Positions 17,395-24,555 of a DNA stretch of 64,000 bases are shown in pieces (the first letter of the stretch is position 1; each line of letters starts with the position of its first letter). The DNA is taken from NCBI GenBank assembly GCA_913061235.1, contig CAJXTB010000018.1:62001-126000 (forward strand). The letters are read 5' to 3'. Both the position numbers and the translations under genes were made by a program. Source of the DNA: an uncultured Pseudomonadota bacterium (GTDB taxonomy: Bacteria > Myxococcota_A > UBA796 > GCA-2862545). The notes under the pieces are model-generated. The model had not been told where the DNA came from, did not search any database, and was given only the letters and a program-made list of their open reading frames with translations.

Positions 17395-18558
17395 GTGGCT
17401 GATACACCTGATACTCCGACGGCTGAAGACCTCGCGGTCATCGCACCGCCCAGAGGGCGTAAGTGGCTCTGGGCAGGCGCTGGTGTCGTAGCGATAGGCT
17501 CGGTATTGTGCGGTGCTTGGGCACTCAGTGGCTCCAGCATCTCAACCTATGAGACCGCGAGCGTTGAGCGAGGCACGCTGGAACAGCGAGTGACTGCAGT
17601 CGGTCAGCTCGAACCGCTCGAGAGCGTAGACATTGGCTCAGATCTGACCGGCCAAGTCGCCGAGGTTCTTGTTGACGAGAACGATGTCGTTCGTGCCGGA
17701 GACGTTCTCGCTCGCCTAGACCCAGGGCCGTTTGAGAATACGGTGGTTCAATCGCGAGCGGCCGTCGCCAGTGGCAATGCCGGTATTCGAAAGGCCCAGG
17801 TCGACCTGGAGCGAGCCCAGCAGGAACAGACCCGGTCGGAGACCCTGTTTGAACGAGGCGCACTGGCGCGTGCCACGCGAGATGAAGCGCGCCTTGCCGT
17901 CCAGTCTGCTCAAGCCATGCTCAGCTCGGCCATCTCGACGCGGGACCAAGCGAGGGCCACCTTAAAACAAACCAAAATGAACTTGGCAGACACCGTCATC
18001 ACCTCACCTATTGACGGTGTTGTGATTCGACGCGAGGTCGACACAGGGCAGACGGTGGTCAGCGCCATGTCTGCGACATCACTCTTTGAGGTCGCCTCGG
18101 ACTTGGCCGACCTAAAGGTGGAAGTCGATGTTGACGAAGCCGACGTCGGCGTTGTTCACGCCGGGCAGTCCGCGACCTTTACGGTGTCTGCGTGGCCAGA
18201 GATGTCGTTTGAGGCAACGGTCACGTCCGTCGACCTAGCAGCTGACTCTAGCTCGACAGTCGTGGTCTACGGAACCGAGCTGCGGGTTGACAATCATGAA
18301 GGCCTATTGCGGCCGGGAATGACCGTGACCGCTGAAATTCTCGTGAGCGAAGTCGCTGACGCCCTGCTCGTGCCAACTCTCGCCCTGCGCTACCGCCCCG
18401 AGAGTCAAGAGAGCCCCACCACCGACCACGTCTGGACGCTGACCGACGACAAGCTCTCCCCCGTTGAAGTGCGTGTTGGCGGTACGGATGGAGCGACCTC
18501 GGCGGTCTACGGAGACCTACCCATAGGCGCCATGGTGGTCATTGGAGGTGGCCAATGA
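17395..18558 (+). CDS. MacA-type periplasmic adaptor (HlyD/RND membrane-fusion protein)
   Basis: A 387-residue adaptor linking an inner-membrane ABC transporter to an outer-membrane channel. After one N-terminal membrane anchor (WLWAGAGVVAIGSVLCGAWAL), the lipoyl half-domain QLEPLESVDIGSDLTGQV is followed by an alpha-helical hairpin of about 90 residues and the second half-domain TVITSPIDGVVIRREVDTGQ. The beta-barrel (DLKVEVDVDEADVG) and membrane-proximal domain (LLVPTLALRYR) follow. The GTG at 17395 is preferred because GGAGG lies eight bases upstream; an ATG at 17371 would add eight residues. Its stop overlaps the ATP-binding gene in ATGA. No outer-membrane TolC-type gene is seen nearby. 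Confidence 0.92.
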   Translation: MADTPDTPTAEDLAVIAPPRGRKWLWAGAGVVAIGSVLCGAWALSGSSISTYETASVERGTLEQRVTAVGQLEPLESVDIGSDLTGQVAEVLVDENDVVRAGDVLARLDPGPFENTVVQSRAAVASGNAGIRKAQVDLERAQQEQTRSETLFERGALARATRDEARLAVQSAQAMLSSAISTRDQARATLKQTKMNLADTVITSPIDGVVIRREVDTGQTVVSAMSATSLFEVASDLADLKVEVDVDEADVGVVHAGQSATFTVSAWPEMSFEATVTSVDLAADSSSTVVVYGTELRVDNHEGLLRPGMTVTAEILVSEVADALLVPTLALRYRPESQESPTTDHVWTLTDDKLSPVEVRVGGTDGATSAVYGDLPIGAMVVIGGGQ

Positions 18559-19244
18559 GCCTGATTCGCCTTCGCGGCGTGTCGCGTCACTACGGACAGG
18601 GTGAAGCACTGGTGAAGGCCTTGGACCGCATTGACGTCGACATCAATGCGGGGGATTTTGTGTCGCTGATGGGCCCGTCAGGAAGTGGAAAGTCGACGGC
18701 CCTCAACGTCATGGGCTGCCTCGATGTTCCGACCGGCGGCAAGTACTGGTTCAAGGGTATTGAGACGACAACCCTCAACCGAAAGCAACGTGCGCGACTG
18801 CGGCGGGAATGGATTGGCTTTGTCTTCCAGGGCTACAACCTTCTCAAGCGAAGCTCGGCACTTGAAAATGTGGAACTCCCGTTGGTCTACCGAGGCATCG
18901 GCCGGGCTGCACGCTACAAACGAGCGATGGCGGCGCTGGAGCTCGTCGGGCTCAGCCACCGCGCCACACATCCTCCGTCCAAGCTGTCGGGTGGCCAGCA
19001 ACAACGAGTGGCTATCGCACGTGCCCTCGTGACCAATCCAGAGGTACTTCTGGCCGATGAACCTACGGGAAACCTCGATACGGCCAGAAGCCTGGCCATC
19101 ATGGAACTGCTGACCAAGCTCAACGCCGAGGGCCAGACCATTCTCATGGTGACCCACGAGGAAGACATGGCAGCCTACACACGGCGCATCCTTCACTTTC
19201 GTGACGGAAAGGTCGAGAACGACGAACGAAGAGCAGGTGCATAG
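18555..19244 (+). CDS. ABC transporter ATP-binding protein, MacB/LolD type
   Basis: A 229-residue ATPase with Walker [11 protein letters not shown]-loop VFQGYNLL, signature [15 protein letters not shown], Walker [13 protein letters not shown] and H-loop VTHE. The FQGYNLL and PTGNLD spelling is typical of the MacB/LolD/FtsE group. In this operon the ATPase and permease are separate proteins rather than fused as in E. coli MacB. It overlaps the adaptor gene by ATGA, and its stop codon shares one base with the GTG start of the permease gene. It powers export of an unknown substrate, such as a lipoprotein, peptide or drug. Confidence 0.95.
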   Translation: MSLIRLRGVSRHYGQGEALVKALDRIDVDINAGDFVSLMGPSGSGKSTALNVMGCLDVPTGGKYWFKGIETTTLNRKQRARLRREWIGFVFQGYNLLKRSSALENVELPLVYRGIGRAARYKRAMAALELVGLSHRATHPPSKLSGGQQQRVAIARALVTNPEVLLADEPTGNLDTARSLAIMELLTKLNAEGQTILMVTHEEDMAAYTRRILHFRDGKVENDERRAGA

Positions 19245-20455
19245 TGGCTCGCTTTCTCAATGCCTTAGCCCTGGCGGTGACCGAGTTGAGCCGCAACTGG
19301 AGCCGCAGCGCCCTGACCTCTCTGGGCGTCCTCATTGGAGTGGCTGCGGTCATCGCCATGGTCGGTATTGGACGAGGGGCGACCCAGTCCATTGAAGACG
19401 ACCTTGCGTCGATGGGCACCAACTTGCTCATGGTCACGTCCGGAACCGGCGGAGGTCCACACGCACGCGTCGCGGCACCCGCTTTCGACATGAACGATGC
19501 TCGTGCCATTGAGCAGCAAGTCCCCTACGTCGTCGCCATTGCTCCCACCGTAAATGCGTCGACAACCGCAGTCAGCGCCGGTGTGGAGTGGCAGACCAAC
19601 ATCACCGGCTCCACGATTGGCTATCTATCAGTTGGCGACTGGGACATAGCCCAAGGGCGCGGCTTCACCGAAGGGGAAGAGCGTGCTGGTGCTGCAGTGT
19701 GTGTGATTGGCGACACCATTCGCGATGAGCTGTTCGACGGCCAAGACTTCATGGGCGAGGAGATTCGACTCGGCGCGGTCAGCTGCACCATCATCGGCCT
19801 GCTCGATGCCAAGGGCGAGAACACGATGGGCGGCGACCAAGACGACCTGATCTACGTGCCCATCACCTTCCTTCAGCGCCGCATCTCGGGCAGCGCAGAC
19901 ATCGCTGTCATCATGGTCTCAGTAGATGAGGTGTCCCATATGAGCGCTGCCCACGATGCCCTAGACCTGTTGCTTCGCGACCGCCGACACATCATCAGCG
20001 ACGACACGGTCAACTTCGAGGTGCGCGATACGCGTGAGATGGCCAGTATGGTAGGAGGAATCACCAATCTACTAACGGCTTTCCTCGCTGCTGTAGCCGG
20101 AGTAAGCCTTCTTGTGGGCGGTATTGGCATCATGAACATCATGCTTGTGTCCGTCACTGAGCGAACGCGGGAGATTGGCATTCGCATGTCGATTGGCGCG
20201 CTGGAAGGCGATGTGATGCTTCAGTTCTTAGTGGAAGCGGTCGTGCTGTCGCTTCTAGGCGGCGTTTCTGGCGTGATCTTGGGCCTCGGCCTGACCGCTG
20301 TAGGCTCATGGGCTCTCGACGTCCCCTTCGTAATCGAACCTCTGATTATCGGACTCGCTCTACTGTTCTCAGCACTCATGGGCGTGGGTTTTGGCTGGTG
20401 GCCAGCGCGACGGGCGGCCCGCTTGGAACCCATCGACGCGCTGCGCCATACTTAA
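19244..20455 (+). CDS. ABC transporter permease, MacB/FtsX type
   Basis: A 403-residue permease with the MacB topology: one N-terminal transmembrane helix (SALTSLGVLIGVAAVIAMVG), a periplasmic MacB_PCD domain of about 230 residues containing the typical FTEGEERAGAAVCVIGDTI segment, then three C-terminal helices of the FtsX domain with the signature GGIGIMNIMLVSVTERTREI and GWWPARRAARLEPIDALRHT. The start is GTG at 19244, overlapping the ATPase stop by one base. With the adaptor and ATPase it forms a mechanotransmission-type exporter for a periplasmic substrate. Confidence 0.95.
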   Translation: MARFLNALALAVTELSRNWSRSALTSLGVLIGVAAVIAMVGIGRGATQSIEDDLASMGTNLLMVTSGTGGGPHARVAAPAFDMNDARAIEQQVPYVVAIAPTVNASTTAVSAGVEWQTNITGSTIGYLSVGDWDIAQGRGFTEGEERAGAAVCVIGDTIRDELFDGQDFMGEEIRLGAVSCTIIGLLDAKGENTMGGDQDDLIYVPITFLQRRISGSADIAVIMVSVDEVSHMSAAHDALDLLLRDRRHIISDDTVNFEVRDTREMASMVGGITNLLTAFLAAVAGVSLLVGGIGIMNIMLVSVTERTREIGIRMSIGALEGDVMLQFLVEAVVLSLLGGVSGVILGLGLTAVGSWALDVPFVIEPLIIGLALLFSALMGVGFGWWPARRAARLEPIDALRHT

Positions 20456-20627
20456 GCACCCCTGGGTCATCGACAGCGGACTGAGCCGGCTCCACGGCAC
20501 GCCAGACCTCCACAGGCCACGGCGCTTCCGAAGGTAGGTCGTCATCACTGGGGGCCTTCCTACTACGCACGATTGTTCGCAACAGAGCCTCTCCTTGCGC
20601 TACACTTCGGCCTCTAGGGGAATCACG

Positions 20628-22079
20628 ATGCTTCGACTGATGATGGCCTGTCTACTCTCCATGCCTGCTGCTGCACTGGCTCAGGCGCCCGACCTCATCA
20701 CGTTCCAGGGTCGACTACTCGACAACTCCGGTGGCGCGGTTGAAGGCGAACACTCCATGGTGTTCTCTATCTACGCCTCAGCGGACGCCAACAACGCCCT
20801 GTGGACCGAGACCCACAGAGTCCAGCTAGCCCGAGGCACCTTCGCGGTTTCCCTTGGAGCCCTGTCGGACCTCGACAACGCAACGCTCGGAGACGGCGAC
20901 CGCTGGCTCGGCATGCGAATCGCCGGCGAAGACGAGATGTCCCCTCGCTCCCGCCTAGGCACCGTCCCTTACGCTTTGTACGCCACCGACTCCGCAAGTG
21001 TTGGCGGCAAGACAGCGTCTACCCTCACCATCGACGCTGTCACCGCAGTGATGGACCACGTGCGCACCCGCGAGCTGGAAGTGGGCGCCTTGGCTATCAA
21101 CGGTGCGGGAACAGTCATCAACGAAGATGGCAACTGGATTGGCTCCCCAACCGGACTCGTCGGCCCACAAGGCCCTATTGGCCTGCAGGGTGACACTGGC
21201 GCACGGGGCCTAGCAGGCTCCCAAGGGGAAACTGGCGCACGAGGCCCGACTGGCGCTGCGGGTGCAGCAGGCTCAACCGGTGACCGAGGACCTGCCGGTG
21301 CGACGGGCTCACGAGGACCCACTGGCGCTACCGGTGCAGCAGGCTCAACCGGAGCACGAGGACCCACTGGCGCTACCGGTGCAGCAGGCTCAAACGGAGC
21401 GCGAGGCCCCACAGGCGCTACCGGTGCAGCAGGCTCAAACGGAGCGCGTGGACCCACTGGCGCTACCGGTGCAGCAGGCCCAAACGGAGCGCGTGGACCC
21501 ACTGGCGCTACCGGCGCAGCAGGCTCAAACGGAGCACGAGGACCCACTGGCGCTACGGGTGCAGCAGGCTCAAACGGAGCGCGTGGACCCACTGGGGCAA
21601 CAGGAGCGCGCGGTGCAACGGGTCCGCAAGGTCCTTCGGGAAGCGTTTTGGTAGCGACTATCGACGTCAACAACGAGTCCCAGACGTCGCAGTACCGCTG
21701 CTCAACCTACAACGTCAGCGCAGCCTGCGGCGACGCCGATGGGTGCACAATTCGGATGATTATGGACCACAAGACCGACGGGAGCGACATGGTCCGGGTC
21801 ATCGACGAGCACATCTACATGGAGAACTCCAGCACGTACGGCAACCGGTCGAGCAACGGGCGCTACGGTTGGACTCGGCAGGGCGGCGGCGGCGACCACA
21901 GCTGGATTAGCGGAAACGGCAGCAAAGCAACAATTGCCGAGCCTTGGGGTTGGGGTTGGATTTTCACCTATGGGCACTCCAACTGTCCCCAGTACGGCTC
22001 CCACACAAACCTGCCAACGGGAACCTTTGGCTTCATGAGCCACCCTGCCGTTCGGACCCGGTTCCAGATCTTCGACTAG
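20628..22079 (+). CDS. Secreted protein with collagen-like Gly-X-Y domain
   Basis: A 483-residue exported protein; signal peptide cleaved after AAALA. The N-terminal ~140 residues ([13 protein letters not shown] to [12 protein letters not shown]) are a module often found at the head of deltaproteobacterial surface proteins. Then comes an uninterrupted Gly-X-Y tract of about 160 residues (21153-21641) with Pro and Thr common at X and Y, built largely of 15-residue repeats. A C-terminal domain of about 145 residues with Cys pairs and many Trp/Gly ends in TRFQIFD. Bacterial collagen-like proteins form trimers without hydroxyproline. The ATG at 20628 has an AGGGG site. The gene stands alone between divergent or convergent neighbours; a stalk or fibre on the cell surface is inferred. 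Confidence 0.85.
   Translation: MLRLMMACLLSMPAAALAQAPDLITFQGRLLDNSGGAVEGEHSMVFSIYASADANNALWTETHRVQLARGTFAVSLGALSDLDNATLGDGDRWLGMRIAGEDEMSPRSRLGTVPYALYATDSASVGGKTASTLTIDAVTAVMDHVRTRELEVGALAINGAGTVINEDGNWIGSPTGLVGPQGPIGLQGDTGARGLAGSQGETGARGPTGAAGAAGSTGDRGPAGATGSRGPTGATGAAGSTGARGPTGATGAAGSNGARGPTGATGAAGSNGARGPTGATGAAGPNGARGPTGATGAAGSNGARGPTGATGAAGSNGARGPTGATGARGATGPQGPSGSVLVATIDVNNESQTSQYRCSTYNVSAACGDADGCTIRMIMDHKTDGSDMVRVIDEHIYMENSSTYGNRSSNGRYGWTRQGGGGDHSWISGNGSKATIAEPWGWGWIFTYGHSNCPQYGSHTNLPTGTFGFMSHPAVRTRFQIFD
21315..21584 (+). repeat. Six tandem 45-bp repeats encoding collagen-like Gly-X-Y units
   Basis: Six consecutive 45-base units (starting 21315, 21360, 21405, 21450, 21495, 21540) encode [15 protein letters not shown]. 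Changes are Ser-Thr for Ser-Asn in unit one and Pro-Asn in unit four. A partial seventh unit follows. The near-identity of the DNA suggests recent slippage or recombination and possible copy-number variation between strains. Confidence 0.9.
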
Positions 22080-22139
22080 GCCGGCGCGGTTCTTGTGGGT
22101 CGACCTACTGGCAGGCCCATTCGTACGTGTAGATCACAA

Positions 22140-22194
22140 GACCTCGGTTGGACTCCACCCAGCGAAATTCGACCTGGGCCAACCGACCGAGGTC
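22140..22194. repeat. Long imperfect hairpin between convergent genes
   Basis: GACCTCGGTTGG at 22140-22151 pairs with CCAACCGACCGAGGTC at 22179-22194 (4-base bulge), enclosing a second stem CCCAG/CTGGG (22158-22162 and 22174-22178). There is no T-run, so it is not a standard intrinsic terminator, but it lies between two converging genes (stops at 22079 and 22366) and may end or stabilise both transcripts. The rest of the 286-base gap holds nothing recognisable. Confidence 0.5.
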
Positions 22195-22365
22195 GAGACA
22201 CACGCTTACGCCCAGCTCATCCGGTGCTGAAGCACAACCAGCAGCCAATCTTGCCGCCAGTGCAAAACTGCGCATACCAAGCTCAACAGGCCATTACAGC
22301 CGGAAAACCCTGCCTAGCTGACTGTCATCGTAGAACGTAGTCAAGATGACCGAGCGCAGCAGGCG

Positions 22366-23271
22366 CTACTCACATGTCCAGGTCAGCACAATCTCACTTG
22401 ACCGCTCGAAATTTGTGTACTCACGTCGCCTGCGTATCAGGCGTCCTTCGGAGTCCAGGTCGTTCAAGTCGACGATGTCCCACTCGCCGTTGCCGTTCAG
22501 GTCGAATGAATGAGTCTGACTCAAGTCGCCAACCTGTAGCTGTTCGGCGAACACCAATGTATCTGTCGAGTCGTACTCTTGGTACGCCACCACGCGTTCG
22601 TTGCGGTTTGGCTCCAAAGTACCGTCTGTGAACAGCACCTCTCGCGTGACAAGCGCGCCGTCTCCATCCAAAGAGCGCTTGACCTCGCGGTGAAGGCCAT
22701 CTTCATCACTGTGCTCATGCTCAATGCGCGAGCTCACAGCGCCATCATTGGTGTACACAGCGAGGTCCCGGTATTTTCCAGTCCACTCCGTCTGAAGTTC
22801 CGAGACCCGGAAAGGCTGACCAGACGTCCAGCTCGTTACGGATGACTCAACGCGGCCCCGTCTCATCTCGTACGAACGAACAGCGTCCACAGTGCCATCG
22901 AAGTCCGTGTCAAACGACGCCTCAAACGCTGAACATCCGTCCCAAGTGGCCGTTGCTTCTCCCCCGTCATTGCGCCACGCTGTGTTTCGCGCGCGCTCAT
23001 CGTATTCGGCCCAATACGACTCCACACCGTTGAACTGCTGCGACGTCAACAAGCCCCACTCGTTGTACTCACCCGACTCCGCATACTGGTCTCGCTCGTC
23101 GACCGCCAAGACAGTCTCAAGGACATAGGTACAGTTCGAATATTCACGAAGCGGCTCAACATATGCGCAGATACCGCCGGGCAAAGCGTCCTGAACGGCG
23201 TTGCAACTGAGAGAGAACGCAGCGATTACAAACGGAGAAAAACGTCGTAGCGTCACAGGCACCTCTGGCAT
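22366..23271 (-). CDS. Lipoprotein of unknown function, paralogue of the next gene
   Basis: A 301-residue protein with a signal peptide and lipobox (FSLSC). After the Cys it reads NAVQDALPGGICAYVEP, which closely matches FQDAVPGGVCSWVER in the neighbouring gene, and both end in a WxCE tetrapeptide (WTCE here, WVCE there). The body is rich in YDE, EYD and T-x-Trp strands resembling short RHS/YD-type beta repeats (VVAYQEYDSTDTLVF, ERVVAYQEYD). Conserved cysteines suggest two disulfides. It lies 75 bases downstream of its paralogue on the same strand. The ATG at 23271 has no clear ribosome binding site; a GTG at 23256 with AGAGG upstream may be the real start and still leaves a complete signal peptide. 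No function can be assigned. Confidence 0.75.
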   Translation of the reverse strand: MPEVPVTLRRFSPFVIAAFSLSCNAVQDALPGGICAYVEPLREYSNCTYVLETVLAVDERDQYAESGEYNEWGLLTSQQFNGVESYWAEYDERARNTAWRNDGGEATATWDGCSAFEASFDTDFDGTVDAVRSYEMRRGRVESSVTSWTSGQPFRVSELQTEWTGKYRDLAVYTNDGAVSSRIEHEHSDEDGLHREVKRSLDGDGALVTREVLFTDGTLEPNRNERVVAYQEYDSTDTLVFAEQLQVGDLSQTHSFDLNGNGEWDIVDLNDLDSEGRLIRRRREYTNFERSSEIVLTWTCE

Positions 23272-23346
23272 GGCAAAGGAGACTACCTACCAGGTTGACA
23301 GGAGCAAGCCAACCGCACGTTGGTCAAGTTCCAGCGATTGATACGC

Positions 23347-24225
23347 CTATTCGCACACCCAGGTGTGAGTACGTACAAAGTCGAAGTCGCCGTCTTCCTC
23401 AACGCTGACCCGTTCCGTTCGGGTGCGGCGCCCCTCGTCATCCAGGGTGACGTCATCTGTGTAGTCGAGCTGCCCATCGCCATCTTCGTCAACCTCAATG
23501 GCAATGCTCGTTTCGGTGTACACAGCCGTGGAGAACGAATCCAGCTCGTCCTCTCTATCGTACTCTTCAAGGCGGATAACGCGCTCATCGTCATCATAGA
23601 CGGTCACCGTCCGGGAAAACTGGGAACCGTCCGGGTATTCCAGCACCTCTTGCACTTGGGTGTTTCCGCCAACTTCAGAGTACGTGAACTCCGTTCGTTG
23701 TTGGAGTTCTCCGTCGTTACGCACGTCAATGCGGACCAAGTCACTGCCATTGTACACCGTGTCATACTCTTGGACGGCGTAACTGACAGCAGCAGGGTCC
23801 GTCAGCACGTAGCTTTCAAACTCTCCATCTCTGAAAGTGAAGCTTCCGTCTCGGCGAAGCCCACCTTCGGGTTGAACCGAAAACGTCCCCGCAAAGCACC
23901 CGTCCCAGACACGTGTCTGGAACTCACCAGACGGCCGAGAGAGCTCAACAATTCGGCCTCGGTCATCCCGCTCCAGCTCAAAGACTCCCCCCAGAGCAGC
24001 CCGACCGGTAATCTCACGAAACGACAACAAACCGAACGCGCCAAACTCGGTACGCGTGTCGTAGTCGTTGGCCGAAGTAGACGATTCAATCGTTACAGTC
24101 GACTCCGCGCAGTTCTCACGAGCCGAATCACGCTCCACCCAAGAGCAAACGCCACCGGGAACCGCGTCTTGAAAGAATGTACAGCTACCGAGACCGAACA
24201 AACACAACGACAACCACAACCGCAT
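23347..24225 (-). CDS. Lipoprotein of unknown function, paralogue of the next gene
   Basis: A 292-residue lipoprotein (lipobox GLGSC, Cys about residue 15) followed by FFQDAVPGGVCSWVER. The region from about 60 onward is made of short strand repeats with acidic turns (TVTVYDDDERVIRLEEYDRE), in register with the neighbouring paralogue; the last residues are HTWVCE. It contains one DEDGDGQLDYTDD acidic loop that could bind calcium. The ATG at 24225 has AGGAG upstream. It is the first gene of a two-gene minus-strand unit produced by tandem duplication and is divergent from the FadN-like gene. Surface exposure and a structural role are inferred only from lipidation and the repeats. Confidence 0.77.
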   Translation of the reverse strand: MRLWLSLCLFGLGSCTFFQDAVPGGVCSWVERDSARENCAESTVTIESSTSANDYDTRTEFGAFGLLSFREITGRAALGGVFELERDDRGRIVELSRPSGEFQTRVWDGCFAGTFSVQPEGGLRRDGSFTFRDGEFESYVLTDPAAVSYAVQEYDTVYNGSDLVRIDVRNDGELQQRTEFTYSEVGGNTQVQEVLEYPDGSQFSRTVTVYDDDERVIRLEEYDREDELDSFSTAVYTETSIAIEVDEDGDGQLDYTDDVTLDDEGRRTRTERVSVEEDGDFDFVRTHTWVCE

Positions 24226-24555
24226 CCGTGACTCCTACGCAGTTGTGCAGGTATCTAGCTGTTCAACTTGGTCAAGTGAACACTAGCAGTCTCCCGCACG
24301 AACACGCGGTGAGCAGCTGGATAGACCTCCTCAAGCGGCGCCCAAGCGCAGTTCAGCTTGGCGCTCACCGTTCGCCAGAGGAACGCACGAGAACACGACT
24401 GCGGTCTTCGTGCCCCCCACGAACACAGCGACGTCACCGACGTTGTGACAATGAATGAATCTTCATTCAGTGACGCAGAGCAGTCGTTGGGATACCGCTC
24501 GGGCCTTGTTATCCAGCGCGTTCTCGCGAGCGCGCGCACCCCCGGAGAATGGACT
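24226..24555. other. Divergent promoter region of lipoprotein and fatty-acid oxidation genes
   Basis: A 330-base gap between divergent genes. It contains a near-consensus FadR-type palindrome at 24452-24469, described separately. No small gene with a good ribosome binding site was seen. The in-frame extension of the FadN-like reading frame into this region has no family similarity and is not taken as coding. Confidence 0.6.
24452..24469. promoter_or_regulatory. FadR (TetR-type) operator-like palindrome upstream of the FadN-like gene
   Basis: TGAATGAATCTTCATTCA is a perfect palindrome with 8-bp arms and a 2-base centre. It matches the binding consensus recalled for the TetR-family FadR (YsiA) of Bacillus, TGAATGAMTANTCATTCA, at 17 of 18 positions. 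That repressor is released by long-chain acyl-CoA and controls beta-oxidation genes. The site lies 87 bases upstream of the ATG at 24556, a normal operator position. No FadR gene is in the window. Confidence 0.72.

Noticed and set aside
21250-21640. Tandem repeats considered as a CRISPR array
   Set aside because: The units are contiguous 45-bp coding repeats with no variable spacers and they lie inside one reading frame.
20969-21673. A Pro/Ala-rich open frame on the minus strand opposite the collagen-like gene
   Set aside because: It is the mirror image of the GC-rich Gly-X-Y repeats, without signals of its own.
23320-24231. A 303-residue plus-strand frame opposite one of the paralogous lipoproteins
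   Set aside because: It lacks a ribosome binding site and motifs, while the minus-strand gene has a lipobox, a clear start and a paralogue.
24358-24555. Upstream extension of the FadN-like protein by 66 residues
   Set aside because: The extension is Arg/Ser-rich without similarity to the family and overlaps the FadR-type operator; the ATG at 24556 has a good ribosome binding site and begins the Rossmann domain.
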